DNA of 64,000 nt from Sterolibacterium sp. (GTDB lineage Bacteria; Pseudomonadota; Gammaproteobacteria; Burkholderiales; Rhodocyclaceae): positions 1 to 64,000 of the forward strand of contig JAGOVA010000010.1 in NCBI GenBank assembly GCA_018061005.1, written 5' to 3'. Shown here in pieces: positions 45,582 through 54,608 of this stretch. The translations under genes were made by a program, and so were the position numbers. Numbering within the stretch: the stretch's first letter is position 1; each line of letters starts with the position of its first letter. Below the pieces are notes generated by a model, which had not been told where the DNA came from, did not search any database, and was given only the letters and a program-made list of their open reading frames with translations.

Positions 45582-46520
45582 TCATGCAGCGGCGAGATTC
45601 CAGGTGTTGAGGAATTCGGCACCTTGCAGCATCAGTGTGCCGGAGCGTCCGGGCAGTTCGCCGCGCACGATTTCATGGCGTGGCAGTTTGGCCCGTTCGA
45701 GTGAGGCAAAAATATCCCGGGTTGAACACAATGTATAGCCTTGGGCTTTCCAGCCTTCGAGCAGGCGTTCAAGGATGGGCAGCAGTTTCATGCCTTCCAG
45801 TTCGGCATGCAGGGTGAATACATGGCCATGAGTGGTTGTCATGGGTGGCTTGCGTGTCAGCTCAAGCAGCTGTTCATGCACATTGTTTTCGTTCAGGGAG
45901 CCTACGCCGATCAGCTCGTCGAGTGTCGGCAGGGTGGTAGGCAGTTGCGGGCAATGGATGACTTCGCCTTGCCATACCGGCATGAACGGGTGGCTGCCAC
46001 GGGTGTCCGAGGCATAGTCGAAGCCGAGTTGCTGGGTCAGGCGCAGTGCCTGCCCGTTCATCTGCCAGCCTGCAGCACCGTGGGTTTTGGCCGGTGTGCC
46101 GAAGATTTCCGCGTAACGCGCACGAGCCATTTGCATTTCGTGTTCTGCCCAGGCGGCATCCGCCTGTTCGATCCCATCCTGCCATTTGACGTGATCCCAG
46201 CAATGAATGCCGGTTTCATAGCCGGCATCACGCACGCCGCGCAGGATATCCGCCCCTTTGCGACCGATGTCGGGGCCGGGCAGGAGCGTGCCGTAGAGCA
46301 GGGTTTTGATGCCGTAATGCGACACCACCGAGGTACGCGAGACTTTTTTCATGAAGCCGGGTCGAAGCGCGCGTTTCAGGGCGCGGCCTGTGTGGTCAGG
46401 ACCCAGCGAGAACAGAAAGGTGGCGTTGGCCTCAAAACGGCGCAGCGTTTCAACCAGGCGCGGTACGCCTTGCAGCGTGCCGCGCCAGGTGTCGACGTCG
46501 ATTTTCAATGCGAGCTTCAA
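45582..46520 (-). CDS. arnD: Undecaprenyl-phosphate-Ara4FN deformylase
   Basis: A NodB-type polysaccharide deacetylase (312 residues) that removes the formyl group from undecaprenyl-phosphate 4-formamido-arabinose. The metal site uses KIDVDTWRG (Asp8, Asp10) and the HCWDHVKWQ box; GAAGWQMNG and TTHGHVFTLHAE are family signatures. The start is TTG at 46520 with aaagga six bases upstream. It is separated by 11 bases from the decarboxylase gene. Confidence 0.93.
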   Translation of the reverse strand: MKLALKIDVDTWRGTLQGVPRLVETLRRFEANATFLFSLGPDHTGRALKRALRPGFMKKVSRTSVVSHYGIKTLLYGTLLPGPDIGRKGADILRGVRDAGYETGIHCWDHVKWQDGIEQADAAWAEHEMQMARARYAEIFGTPAKTHGAAGWQMNGQALRLTQQLGFDYASDTRGSHPFMPVWQGEVIHCPQLPTTLPTLDELIGVGSLNENNVHEQLLELTRKPPMTTTHGHVFTLHAELEGMKLLPILERLLEGWKAQGYTLCSTRDIFASLERAKLPRHEIVRGELPGRSGTLMLQGAEFLNTWNLAAA

Positions 46521-46531
46521 GGCTCGTCCTT

Positions 46532-47575
46532 TCAGTCAACCAGGCTACGGGCAGCGGCTACGTCGCCGCGATAGGCTTCAAGGATGCCTTTGAGCGCGTC
46601 CTGCATGTTGGTTTGCGGTGCCCAGTTCAGTTCGTTCATGGTGTTTTCAATTTTGGGCACGCGATTCTGCACGTCCTGATAACCCTTGCCGTAGTACTCG
46701 CCCGATGTGGTTTCAACGAGCGTGACCTTTTCGGCACTGTCGCGATATTCCGGATACTGTTTGGCCATGTCGAGCAGCATGTGCGCCAGTTCGCGCACCG
46801 AGTAGTTGTTGTGCGGGTTGCCGATGTTGTAGATCTTGCCGCTGGCGATGCCGTCCTTGTTGGCGATGATGGCCATCAAGGCTGAAATGCCGTCATCGAC
46901 ATAGGTGAAAGCGCGCTTCTGCGCGCCGCCGTCAACCAGCTTGATCGGCTCGCCCCGCACGATGTGGCCGAGAAACTGGGTGATGACGCGCGAGCTGCCT
47001 TCTTTGGGCGTGTGGATCGAGTCCAGCCCTGCACCGATCCAGTTGAACGGGCGGAACAGGGTGTAATCGAGTCCTTCCTGCTGGCCATAGGCGGCGATCA
47101 CGCGATCCATGAGCTGCTTGGCGCAAGCGTAGATCCAGCGCGGCTTGTTGATCGGGCCATAGGTGAGGCTGGAGTTTTCCGGATCGAATTCGTCGTCTGC
47201 ACACATGCCATAGACTTCGGAAGTCGACGGGAAAATCACGCGTTTTTTGTATTTCACTGCATGACGAATGATGGGCAGGTTCGCTTCGAAGTCGAGTTCG
47301 AAAACGCGCAGCGGTTCCTTGACGTAGGTCGCCGGTGTGGCAATGGCGACCAGCGGCAGCACGGTATCGCACTTCCTGACGTGGTATTCGATCCACTCCT
47401 TGTTGATGGTGATGTCACCTTCGAAGAAGTGGAAGCGCGGATGCTTGACGAGATCGCCCAAACGATCCGACTGCATGTCCATGCCATGAATTTCCCAGTC
47501 GGTCGTCTCGAGGATGCGTTGGGTGAGGTGGTGACCAATGAAGCCGTTGACGCCGAGGATGAGGATTTTTTTCAT
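46532..47575 (-). CDS. arnA: UDP-glucuronate decarboxylase, ArnA C-terminal-domain homologue (stand-alone)
   Basis: A 347-residue NAD-dependent SDR that oxidises and decarboxylates UDP-glucuronic acid to UDP-4-keto-arabinose. GVNGFIG (8-14) binds NAD; STSE (Ser119, Glu120), Tyr149 and Lys153 (YACAK) match the ArnA dehydrogenase active site; NKPRWIYA and RPFNWIGAGLD follow the E. coli domain closely. In E. coli this is the C-terminal half of the 660-residue ArnA; here it is its own gene with its own ATG, 34 bases after the formyltransferase gene. Equivalent to the stand-alone decarboxylases seen in some other bacteria. Confidence 0.92.
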   Translation of the reverse strand: MKKILILGVNGFIGHHLTQRILETTDWEIHGMDMQSDRLGDLVKHPRFHFFEGDITINKEWIEYHVRKCDTVLPLVAIATPATYVKEPLRVFELDFEANLPIIRHAVKYKKRVIFPSTSEVYGMCADDEFDPENSSLTYGPINKPRWIYACAKQLMDRVIAAYGQQEGLDYTLFRPFNWIGAGLDSIHTPKEGSSRVITQFLGHIVRGEPIKLVDGGAQKRAFTYVDDGISALMAIIANKDGIASGKIYNIGNPHNNYSVRELAHMLLDMAKQYPEYRDSAEKVTLVETTSGEYYGKGYQDVQNRVPKIENTMNELNWAPQTNMQDALKGILEAYRGDVAAARSLVD

Positions 47576-47609
47576 GGTTTGAGGTGTGAGGGATATGAAG
47601 GTGGCAAGG

Positions 47610-48551
47610 TCAGATCAGGGTGATTTTGCCGGTACGACAAATATCGTTGAAATTCCGGGCGGTGAGCGGCAAGCCGTTCAGTTCGGCAAGAAGCAGACGC
47701 AAAGGGCGGGCATCGCCACAGCAAACGTAAAGCCCGCCATTATCCTCGTAAAGCCGGGGTTCCGGGGCGGGCGTAACCCGGGGCGGGGGCGGTGCGAAGG
47801 CCGCTGGGAGAAAACTCTTCAGAACACGCAATTCGCCCCGTGAGGTCGTGCAGAAAGCGCCGGGGTAGGGCGGCGCCACGGCGCGGATCAGGTTGTGGAC
47901 GGTGGCGGCGGGTTGCTGCCAGTCGATGCGGCCATCTTCTGGCTTGCGCCCGCCGTAATAGCGACCCAGGGCAAGATTCTGCGGCTGTTCCACAGCACTT
48001 CCCTGGAGGAGCTGGGGGAGCACATGGTCGAGTGCCATTTCAGCCGCGACGGTGACTTTCTGGAATACCTCATGCGCTGTGTCATCCGGCAGGATGGGCA
48101 CGGCCTGCTGTGCGAGGATGCCGCCAGCATCGGGCTTTTCCAGCATGCGATGCAGGGTCGCGCCGGTTTCGCGTGCGCCCTGCAGTACCGCCCAGTTCAC
48201 CGGCACGCGGCCACGGTATTGGGGCAGTAGCGAGCCGTGCATGTTCCACGCGCCACCAGCTGGAATCGCCAGCAAGGGGGCTTTGAGCATCTGCCGGTAG
48301 TAGAAGGAGAAGATGAAATCGGGTTGCAGTGCGGCGATTTGCGCGACGATGGCGGGATCGTTGGGGTCGTCAGGCGTGATGACCGGGATGCCGTGCAGTG
48401 CGGCCAGATCCGCCACACTGTCAAACCAGATGGTTTCCTTCGGATTGTCTGTGTGGGTGACGAGCAAGGCAACTTCCACGCCCTGCGCCAGCAGTACCGA
48501 CAGGCAACGCACGCCGACGTTGTGATAGGCAAAGACCACTGCGCGTGTCAT
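47610..48551 (-). CDS. arnA: UDP-Ara4N formyltransferase, ArnA N-terminal-domain homologue (stand-alone)
   Basis: A 313-residue 10-formyl-tetrahydrofolate-dependent formyltransferase acting on UDP-4-amino-arabinose. FSFYYR and NMHGSLLPQYRGR carry the catalytic Asn103 and His105, with Asp141 in KPDAGG; these match Asn102, His104 and Asp140 of E. coli ArnA. The C-terminal OB-like domain contains the proline-rich AFAPPPPRVTP stretch. It ends with a stop 34 bases before the decarboxylase gene, so the two ArnA activities are on separate polypeptides. 14 bases after arnC. Confidence 0.92.
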   Translation of the reverse strand: MTRAVVFAYHNVGVRCLSVLLAQGVEVALLVTHTDNPKETIWFDSVADLAALHGIPVITPDDPNDPAIVAQIAALQPDFIFSFYYRQMLKAPLLAIPAGGAWNMHGSLLPQYRGRVPVNWAVLQGARETGATLHRMLEKPDAGGILAQQAVPILPDDTAHEVFQKVTVAAEMALDHVLPQLLQGSAVEQPQNLALGRYYGGRKPEDGRIDWQQPAATVHNLIRAVAPPYPGAFCTTSRGELRVLKSFLPAAFAPPPPRVTPAPEPRLYEDNGGLYVCCGDARPLRLLLAELNGLPLTARNFNDICRTGKITLI

Positions 48552-48565
48552 CGGCGGCTTTCCTG

Positions 48566-49501
48566 TTATTTTTGTTCGAGGAGTGCCTCGACCAGATAGC
48601 GCGGGCGGTGACGAACCTGCTGGTAGATGCGGCCGATGTATTCGCCGAGCAGCCCCACGCCGAACAGCGTGAGGCCGATCAGGAAGAAGGCAATGCCGAA
48701 CAGGGTGAACAGGCCTTCAGCTTCAGGGCCGTGCACGATGCGACGGATCATCAGGAGGATCACGAACAGCGCCGAGAGCACGGAAATGCCTATGCCCAGC
48801 ACGGAGAACCATTGCAGCGGCACCAGCGAGAAGCCGGTCATCAGGTCGAAGTTGAGGCGAATCAGGCTGTAGAGTGAGTATTTCGACTCGCCCGCGTGAC
48901 GTTCTTCGTGGCCGATGACGATTTCTGTGGGGCGTTGTGCAAAGGTATAGCCCAGTGCCGGAATGAAGGTGCTGACTTCCTTGCAGCTGTTAATGGCGTC
49001 GACGATGGAACGCGAGTAAGCGCGCATCATGCAACCCTGGTCGGTCATCTTGATGCGGGTGATGCGCTCACGTAGGCGGTTCATGGCGCGCGAGGCGTAG
49101 CGGCGGAAAAATGTGTCCTGCCGCTGGCGACGGATGCTGCCGACATAGTCGTGGCCTTCCCGCATTTTTTCGACCAGTGCGCCGATGTCTTCGGGCGGGT
49201 TTTGCAGGTCGGCATCGAGGGTGATGACGGTCTGGCCACGGCAGTGTTCGAAGCCCGCCATGATCGCCATGTGCTGACCGAAGTTGGCGGCAAACAGGAT
49301 GACGCGGGTGACTTCAGGGCGTTGCTGGAACTGCTCGCGCAGGATCGCCGCCGAACGGTCGCGGCTGCCGTCGTTGATGAAGATGACTTCGTAAGAGGTC
49401 TCCAGGGCATCGAGTGCCGGGTAAAGGCGGGCGAATAATGCAGCCAGCCCTTCTTCTTCGTTATAAACGGGAATGACGACAGAGATTTCGGGCGGGGTCA
49501 T
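48566..49501 (-). CDS. arnC: Undecaprenyl-phosphate Ara4FN transferase
   Basis: A GT2 glycosyltransferase (311 residues) that loads Ara4FN onto undecaprenyl phosphate at the inner membrane. The A-fold has SVVIPVYNEEEGL at the N-terminus and the metal/nucleotide-binding ITLDADLQNPPED; two C-terminal transmembrane helices (about 230-255 and 265-290) anchor it. It follows arnB by 39 bases. Confidence 0.92.
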   Translation of the reverse strand: MTPPEISVVIPVYNEEEGLAALFARLYPALDALETSYEVIFINDGSRDRSAAILREQFQQRPEVTRVILFAANFGQHMAIMAGFEHCRGQTVITLDADLQNPPEDIGALVEKMREGHDYVGSIRRQRQDTFFRRYASRAMNRLRERITRIKMTDQGCMMRAYSRSIVDAINSCKEVSTFIPALGYTFAQRPTEIVIGHEERHAGESKYSLYSLIRLNFDLMTGFSLVPLQWFSVLGIGISVLSALFVILLMIRRIVHGPEAEGLFTLFGIAFFLIGLTLFGVGLLGEYIGRIYQQVRHRPRYLVEALLEQK

Positions 49502-49540
49502 TGCAGCGGAGGGATGCGATTGTGGAGGCGTGGAATTCTA

Positions 49541-50671
49541 TCAGTCTCGCGGCGGCAAGCCTTGCAATACCTGAGAGATCGCGGTGCAGACCCGATCTAC
49601 ATCCGTGTCGGCCATGCCCGGAAACAGGGGCAGCGTGACTGTGCGTGCGCCGACCTCTTCGGCCTGCGGAAAGTCGCCGGGTTTGAAGCCCCGTTTGCGG
49701 TACAGGGAGAACAGGTGCAGCACCGGATAGTGCACGCCGATGCCGATCTGCTGTTCTTTCATCGCGCCAATGAAAGCGGCACGATCATGGCCACGCGGCA
49801 GCAGGATCTGGAACATGTGCCAGTTGGAATGGCTGAAATCTGCGAGAGGCAGTTCGCAGCCCAGGGTTCGGTCGAAGGCCGCGAAATACCGCTGCGCCAG
49901 CCTGCGGCGACGTTCGGTGAATTCGGCGGTACGCTTCAGTTGCCCGAGGCCGATGGCAGCGGCGATGTCGGTCAGGTTGGACTTGCCGCCAAGCACATCG
50001 ACATCCATGCCGCCATCGGCAAAACGCTGTACCCCCTGCAGGCGCAGGCGTTCACACAAGGCGGGGTCAGCGTCGGCGGGCAGCACCAGCGCGCCGCCTT
50101 CGCTGGTGGTGATGTTTTTGTTGGCATGAAAACTGAAGGAGATGAAATCGCCTTCAACGCCAATGGGGGTGCCGTTCCACGAGGCACCAAAGGATTGCGC
50201 GGCGTCTTCAATCACCCGCAGCTGGTGCTGACGGGCGATGGCGTAGAGACGGTCGCGGTCGACCGGCAGGCCCGCCAGATCGACGGGGATGAGGGCGCGG
50301 GTTTGCGGGGTGATGGAGGCGGCGATCCGGTCGAGATCGATATTGCGTGTAACGGGGTCGATGTCAACGAAGACCGGGGTTGCGCCGACGCTGAGGATCA
50401 CGTTGGCTGTGGCCACCCAGGTGAGCGGGGTGGTGATGACTTCATCGCCGGGGCCGACCCCCGCCAGACGCAGGGCGACTTCGAGTGTGGCCGTTCCCGA
50501 ACTGAAGGCACGCACCGGTCGCCCGCCGCAACAGGCCGACAGGGCTTCTTCAAAGGCTTTGACCTTGGGGCCACTGGTCAGCCAGCCCGAGCGCAGCGCC
50601 GCCACGACATCGGCGATGGTTTCTTCATCCAGCAACGGCCGTGTAAACGGTAGAAATGCTTCATTCACCAC
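49541..50671 (-). CDS. arnB: UDP-Ara4O aminotransferase
   Basis: A PLP-dependent sugar aminotransferase of the DegT/DnrJ/EryC1 family (376 residues), converting UDP-4-keto-arabinose to UDP-Ara4N. The PLP lysine is Lys185 in FHANKNITT, and VIEDAAQSFGA contains the PLP-binding Asp. Start is GTG 50671 with aaggag six bases upstream. E. coli ArnB is 379-385 residues. The gene follows the small EamA/SMR gene by 18 bases. Confidence 0.93.
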   Translation of the reverse strand: MVNEAFLPFTRPLLDEETIADVVAALRSGWLTSGPKVKAFEEALSACCGGRPVRAFSSGTATLEVALRLAGVGPGDEVITTPLTWVATANVILSVGATPVFVDIDPVTRNIDLDRIAASITPQTRALIPVDLAGLPVDRDRLYAIARQHQLRVIEDAAQSFGASWNGTPIGVEGDFISFSFHANKNITTSEGGALVLPADADPALCERLRLQGVQRFADGGMDVDVLGGKSNLTDIAAAIGLGQLKRTAEFTERRRRLAQRYFAAFDRTLGCELPLADFSHSNWHMFQILLPRGHDRAAFIGAMKEQQIGIGVHYPVLHLFSLYRKRGFKPGDFPQAEEVGARTVTLPLFPGMADTDVDRVCTAISQVLQGLPPRD

Positions 50672-50689
50672 AACGCACTCCTTGCAGGC

Positions 50690-51061
50690 TCATGTACGAG
50701 CCACGATATAGACGCCGATCATGATGCAGCCGATGCCCAGCAGTTTTTGCGCCGAGAGCGGCTCGCCGAACCATTGCCAGGCAACGAAGGCATTGATGAC
50801 GTAACCGATCGACAGCATCGGGTAGGCGATGGATACCGGCACGCGGGACAGCGCCATGATCCACACCACCAGGCTCACCGCGTAGCAGGCCATGCCGCCC
50901 ATGATGTAGGGCTGAAAGGCCAGTTTCATGCCGATGGGAATCAGGTTTTCGAGGTGGAATTCGAAATGGCCGACGGCATTGGTACCGGCCTTGAGCAGCA
51001 GTTGGGCGCAGGCATTGAGCAGGACGCCGGTGAGGATCAGGGCAAAGGCGACGGGATTCAT
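50690..51061 (-). CDS. Small EamA/SMR-type flippase subunit (ArnE/ArnF-like)
   Basis: A 123-residue protein with four transmembrane helices and the DMT-type ALSRVPVSIAYPMLSIGYV motif. ArnE and ArnF of E. coli (111 and 128 residues) form a heterodimer moving undecaprenyl-phosphate-Ara4N across the membrane. Only one such gene is found here, so it may form a homodimer or pair with a subunit elsewhere. It lies three bases after arnT and precedes arnB. Confidence 0.85.
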   Translation of the reverse strand: MNPVAFALILTGVLLNACAQLLLKAGTNAVGHFEFHLENLIPIGMKLAFQPYIMGGMACYAVSLVVWIMALSRVPVSIAYPMLSIGYVINAFVAWQWFGEPLSAQKLLGIGCIMIGVYIVART

Positions 51062-51064
51062 GAT

Positions 51065-52738
51065 TTATGGTTTTTTGACGATGACACGGCGTGTGTCGCG
51101 GGCGATCACGCGCATGGGGATGCCTTCTTTTTCAAAACGCTGCCAGGTCGCCGGGTCGAGCAGTGCCCAGGCTTCGGGGGCAGTTGTCCAGGCCTGTTCG
51201 AAACCTTTTTGGTCGGCGATAAATTTATGCGGTTCATGTTCGATGCCAAAGCCGAGTTCGTCTTTGTAGAACACCATTGTGGTGGGGCGTTTCAAATAGA
51301 ACTGCAGGCTCTGGTCGTAGGTATTCACGCTGAAGAAAGGTGCATCCGGTTTAACTTGTTCACGAATTTTTGCGGCAATGTGCGCGGCGGAATTCGCCGG
51401 TGAGAGGCTGTCGTGGCCGAGCAGGATGGCCAGTGACATCAGCAAGCCACCGGTCGCCAGGCTGAGTATGGCCGACCGGGGTTTTTGGGCACGGGCAAAC
51501 AGGATGGCCAGCAATGCGCCGACGAGCAGGCTGATGGCCGCTGCTCGCAGCCAGGGGATGTAATTGGCATACAGCTCGGCAGGTACCCGTTCGCTGCTGA
51601 AGCGTGTGGCTTCAGGGGCGAAGTAGAGTGCGACGATGCCGAGGACGACGAAGGGTGCGGCATGCCAGACCAGCAGGTGCGGGCGACGTGCGGACAGCCG
51701 GGCAAGGTGCAGGCCGATCAGTGCTGCCAATGCCGGAAACAGCGGCAGGATGTAGGAGGCCAGTTTGGAACTGGAGGCCGAGAAAAAGCCGAATACGACG
51801 ACACACCAGACCAGCAGGAAGCGTTGTGGCTGAAAGTGCTGTTCCGGATTGCGCCGGATGGCATGAGTCAGCATCGTAAACAGGCTGACCAGCCAGGGCA
51901 GCATGCCGGCCAGCAGGATGGGAATGAAATACCACATCGGCTGATAACGGCCGTGCGCTTTGGTCAGGAACCGCTCGAAATGCTCGTGGATGAAAAAGAA
52001 GTGCGCGAATTCCGGATTGGCGCGCGAGACGGCAATGAACCACGGTGCCGTGACGGCCAGCAGCAGGGCAAGGCCGGAGACGAGATGCAGCTTGCGCCAG
52101 ATCGAGAAATCCCGCTGCCAGAGCGTATAGACGACCAGCGTGGCCGCGGGCAGTGCCATGCCGATCAGACCTTTGTTGAGGATGGCCAGTGCCAGCATGA
52201 ACCAGCCTAGCCACATCCAGTGGCGGGTGGCATTCGGTGTGGCGGCGGCTTCGTCGCGCTGGGCGAGAACAAAGCAGAAGATGGCCGCCGAGAGAAAGAA
52301 ACTCACGCCCATGTCTAGCGTATTGACATGGCCGATCATCACCCACAACAGGCTGCTCGACAGCACGCTGGCTGCATAGAGCGCGGCATCTTTGCCCCAG
52401 AGTCGCCGCACCGTGAAGGCCGTGGCGAGGATGCCCAGAAAGCCACACAGCGCACTCCACAGGCGGGCGGTCCATTCGTGCTGGCCAAAGACGGTGTAAG
52501 CGGCGGCCGTGGCCCAGTATTGCAGGGCAGGCTTTTCAAAGTATTTGATGTCGTTGAGGCGCGGGGTCAGCCAGTCGCCGCTGGCCACCATTTCACGCGG
52601 GATTTCGGCGTAGCGGCCTTCGTCCGGATTGATGAGTTTGCGCTGGTGCAGCGTGCCGAACCAGAGTACCGACAGCGCAACGAAGAGCAAAAACAGCCTG
52701 CCTGCGGACAGAGGGCGTTGAGGTGAGGAAAAGTTCAT
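51065..52738 (-). CDS. arnT: Ara4N transferase ArnT (lipid A modification)
   Basis: A GT-C/GT39 integral membrane transferase (557 residues, E. coli 550) that adds L-Ara4N to lipid A phosphates on the periplasmic face, lowering binding of polymyxin and cationic peptides. The first periplasmic loop INPDEGRYAEIPREM carries the catalytic acidic residue, with EKPALQYW in the second loop region; about 12 helices and a soluble C-terminal domain follow. First of the arn genes on this strand; its ATG overlaps the preceding Mth938-like gene by four bases. Confidence 0.93.
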   Translation of the reverse strand: MNFSSPQRPLSAGRLFLLFVALSVLWFGTLHQRKLINPDEGRYAEIPREMVASGDWLTPRLNDIKYFEKPALQYWATAAAYTVFGQHEWTARLWSALCGFLGILATAFTVRRLWGKDAALYAASVLSSSLLWVMIGHVNTLDMGVSFFLSAAIFCFVLAQRDEAAATPNATRHWMWLGWFMLALAILNKGLIGMALPAATLVVYTLWQRDFSIWRKLHLVSGLALLLAVTAPWFIAVSRANPEFAHFFFIHEHFERFLTKAHGRYQPMWYFIPILLAGMLPWLVSLFTMLTHAIRRNPEQHFQPQRFLLVWCVVVFGFFSASSSKLASYILPLFPALAALIGLHLARLSARRPHLLVWHAAPFVVLGIVALYFAPEATRFSSERVPAELYANYIPWLRAAAISLLVGALLAILFARAQKPRSAILSLATGGLLMSLAILLGHDSLSPANSAAHIAAKIREQVKPDAPFFSVNTYDQSLQFYLKRPTTMVFYKDELGFGIEHEPHKFIADQKGFEQAWTTAPEAWALLDPATWQRFEKEGIPMRVIARDTRRVIVKKP

Positions 52739-53109
52739 GGCTCGATGAGGAGTGCGGCTGCCACGTTGCGGCCTTCGGCGACGAGGATGTTGAAGGTGCG
52801 GCAGGCCGCGCCGGTATCCATCACTTCGATGCCGATCTGGGCCGCCATCAGTTCGCGGAGCAGCGCGGGTGGGGGAAACTGCTGACGGCGACCCGTACCG
52901 AACAGCAGGATTTCACTGCCCTGTTCGATCACGGGGCGAAAATCGGCTGCGTCGAGTGCGTCAAATCCTGATGTCGCCCAGGCGGTGAGCAGGTGCTGAG
53001 GGAACAGGAGCAGGCTGGTGGTGTGGCGTTGACCGTTGATGTCGATGCGGCGGTCGTCGAGGGCGGTGACGATATTGCGACCGATATTCAGTTCTCGATG
53101 GAGTTTCAT
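52735..53109 (-). CDS. Mth938-like domain protein (DUF498)
   Basis: A 124-residue small alpha/beta protein of the Mth938/NDUFAF3-like fold, with ILLFGTGRRQQFPPPALL as its signature (written here in part as FGTGRRQQFPP). Biochemical role unknown in bacteria; the mitochondrial relative is a complex I assembly factor. ATG 53109 is chosen; the longer frame to 53271 has no family character. It overlaps arnT by four bases. The gene is divergent from alaA. Confidence 0.82.
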   Translation of the reverse strand: MKLHRELNIGRNIVTALDDRRIDINGQRHTTSLLLFPQHLLTAWATSGFDALDAADFRPVIEQGSEILLFGTGRRQQFPPPALLRELMAAQIGIEVMDTGAACRTFNILVAEGRNVAAALLIEP

Positions 53110-53194
53110 CGGGTGGGCAGAAGAAAAGACGAAAAAGCCGCGCTGATTCGTGTGCTGATCGGTGCGTTGATCAGTCAATGAATGGCTGTGCGGT

Positions 53195-53223
53195 TTGCGG
53201 CATGCAGTGAGCTTCGGTAAGAT
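53195..53223 (+). promoter_or_regulatory. Candidate promoter for alaA-hom-thrC
   Basis: ttgcgg (53195-53200), a 17-base spacer and taagat (53218-53223) lie 78 bases before the alaA start in the gap from the divergent Mth938-like gene. Confidence 0.4.
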
Positions 53224-53301
53224 TATACCCTTTGCCTGTCTGCTTCCCCCCGGATTGGGGCGAGTGGCCATGGTGCTTCTTCAGGAAGGATGGTTCGTGC
53301 G

Positions 53302-54528
53302 ATGCAACCCGTGATGAAATCTGCCAAGCTGGCCAATGTCTGTTACGACATCCGAGGGCCGGTGCTGGCGCGTGCCAAGCAGATGGAGGAGGAGGGGCAT
53401 CGCGTCATCAAGCTGAATATCGGCAATCCCGCGCCGTTCGGTTTCATCGCACCGGAAGAAATCATTCAGGATGTGATCCTGAATCTGCCGGAAGCCTCAG
53501 GTTACAGCGATTCCAAAGGCCTGTTCGCTGCCCGCAAGGCCATCATGCACTACACGCAGGAGAAGAAAATTTCCGGCGTGCAGGTGGATGATATTTACAT
53601 CGGCAATGGGGTTTCGGAACTCATCGTCATGGCGATGAACGCGCTGCTCGATTCGGGTGATGAAGTGCTGGTGCCGACCCCGGATTACCCGTTGTGGACG
53701 GCAGCCGTCAGTCTTTCCGGCGGCAAGGCGCGGCATTATCTGTGCGATGAGGGCGCAGGCTGGTTACCCGATCTGGACGACATCCGCAGCAAGATCAGTT
53801 CGAGCACGCGTGCCATTGTCATCATCAACCCGAACAACCCGACCGGTGCGTTGTATCCGGTCGAGCTGCTGAAGGAAATCGTCGAGATTGCCCGCCAGAA
53901 CCAGCTCATCATTTATGCCGATGAGATTTACGACAAGGTGCTCTACGATGGCGTGACGCATACGTCCATTGCTTCGCTGGCGGAAGATGTGCTGTGCATC
54001 ACCTTCAATGGCCTGTCGAAAAACTACCGCGCGGCCGGTTTTCGTGCCGGCTGGCTGGTGGTGTCAGGCGAAAAGCGGCATGCCCAGGATTACATCGAGG
54101 GGCTGAATATGCTGGCTTCGATGCGTCTGTGCGCCAATGTCCCGGCGCAGTTTGGCATCCAGACCGCGCTGGGCGGCTATCAGAGTATCAATGATCTGGT
54201 GGCACCCGGTGGCCGTTTGTGTCGCCAACGCGATCTGGCCTGGGGCATGCTCAATGACATGCCGGGAGTGAGCTGCGTCAAGCCGCAGGCCGCCATGTAC
54301 CTGTTTCCGCGTCTTGATCCGCAGATGTACCCGATCAACGACGATCAGCGGTTCATCCTCGAACTGCTCGAGCAGGAGCGCGTGTTGCTGGTGCAGGGCA
54401 GTGGCTTCAACTGGCCCAGCCCGGATCATTTCCGCGTGGTTTTTTTGCCCAATACGGATGACCTGACCGAGGCTTTGAACCGTCTGGCGCGCTTCCTTGA
54501 GGCTTATCGCAAACGGCATGGCACCTGA
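53302..54528 (+). CDS. alaA: Alanine-synthesising aminotransferase (AlaA-like)
   Basis: A class I PLP aminotransferase (408 residues; E. coli AlaA 405) that makes alanine from pyruvate and glutamate. The opening KLANVCYDIRGPVL and LNIGNPAPFGF match AlaA closely; IINPNNPTGALY and Lys240 in GLSKNYRAAGFRAGW are PLP-site motifs. ATG 53302 aligns with the E. coli start; ATG 53290 lies on top of the aggaagg ribosome-like site. hom follows after 80 bases. Confidence 0.92.
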   Translation: MQPVMKSAKLANVCYDIRGPVLARAKQMEEEGHRVIKLNIGNPAPFGFIAPEEIIQDVILNLPEASGYSDSKGLFAARKAIMHYTQEKKISGVQVDDIYIGNGVSELIVMAMNALLDSGDEVLVPTPDYPLWTAAVSLSGGKARHYLCDEGAGWLPDLDDIRSKISSSTRAIVIINPNNPTGALYPVELLKEIVEIARQNQLIIYADEIYDKVLYDGVTHTSIASLAEDVLCITFNGLSKNYRAAGFRAGWLVVSGEKRHAQDYIEGLNMLASMRLCANVPAQFGIQTALGGYQSINDLVAPGGRLCRQRDLAWGMLNDMPGVSCVKPQAAMYLFPRLDPQMYPINDDQRFILELLEQERVLLVQGSGFNWPSPDHFRVVFLPNTDDLTEALNRLARFLEAYRKRHGT

Positions 54529-54608
54529 TGGTATCTGATGGGGGAGGGATACGCCGTAACGCCTGCTGTCTCCTGTTTTCCTTATTTTCAATTTTTCACT
54601 AAACAATC

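Noticed and set aside
49514..50653. 379-codon plus-strand frame opposite arnB
   Set aside because: arnB carries the PLP lysine and family motifs; the frame is a shadow.
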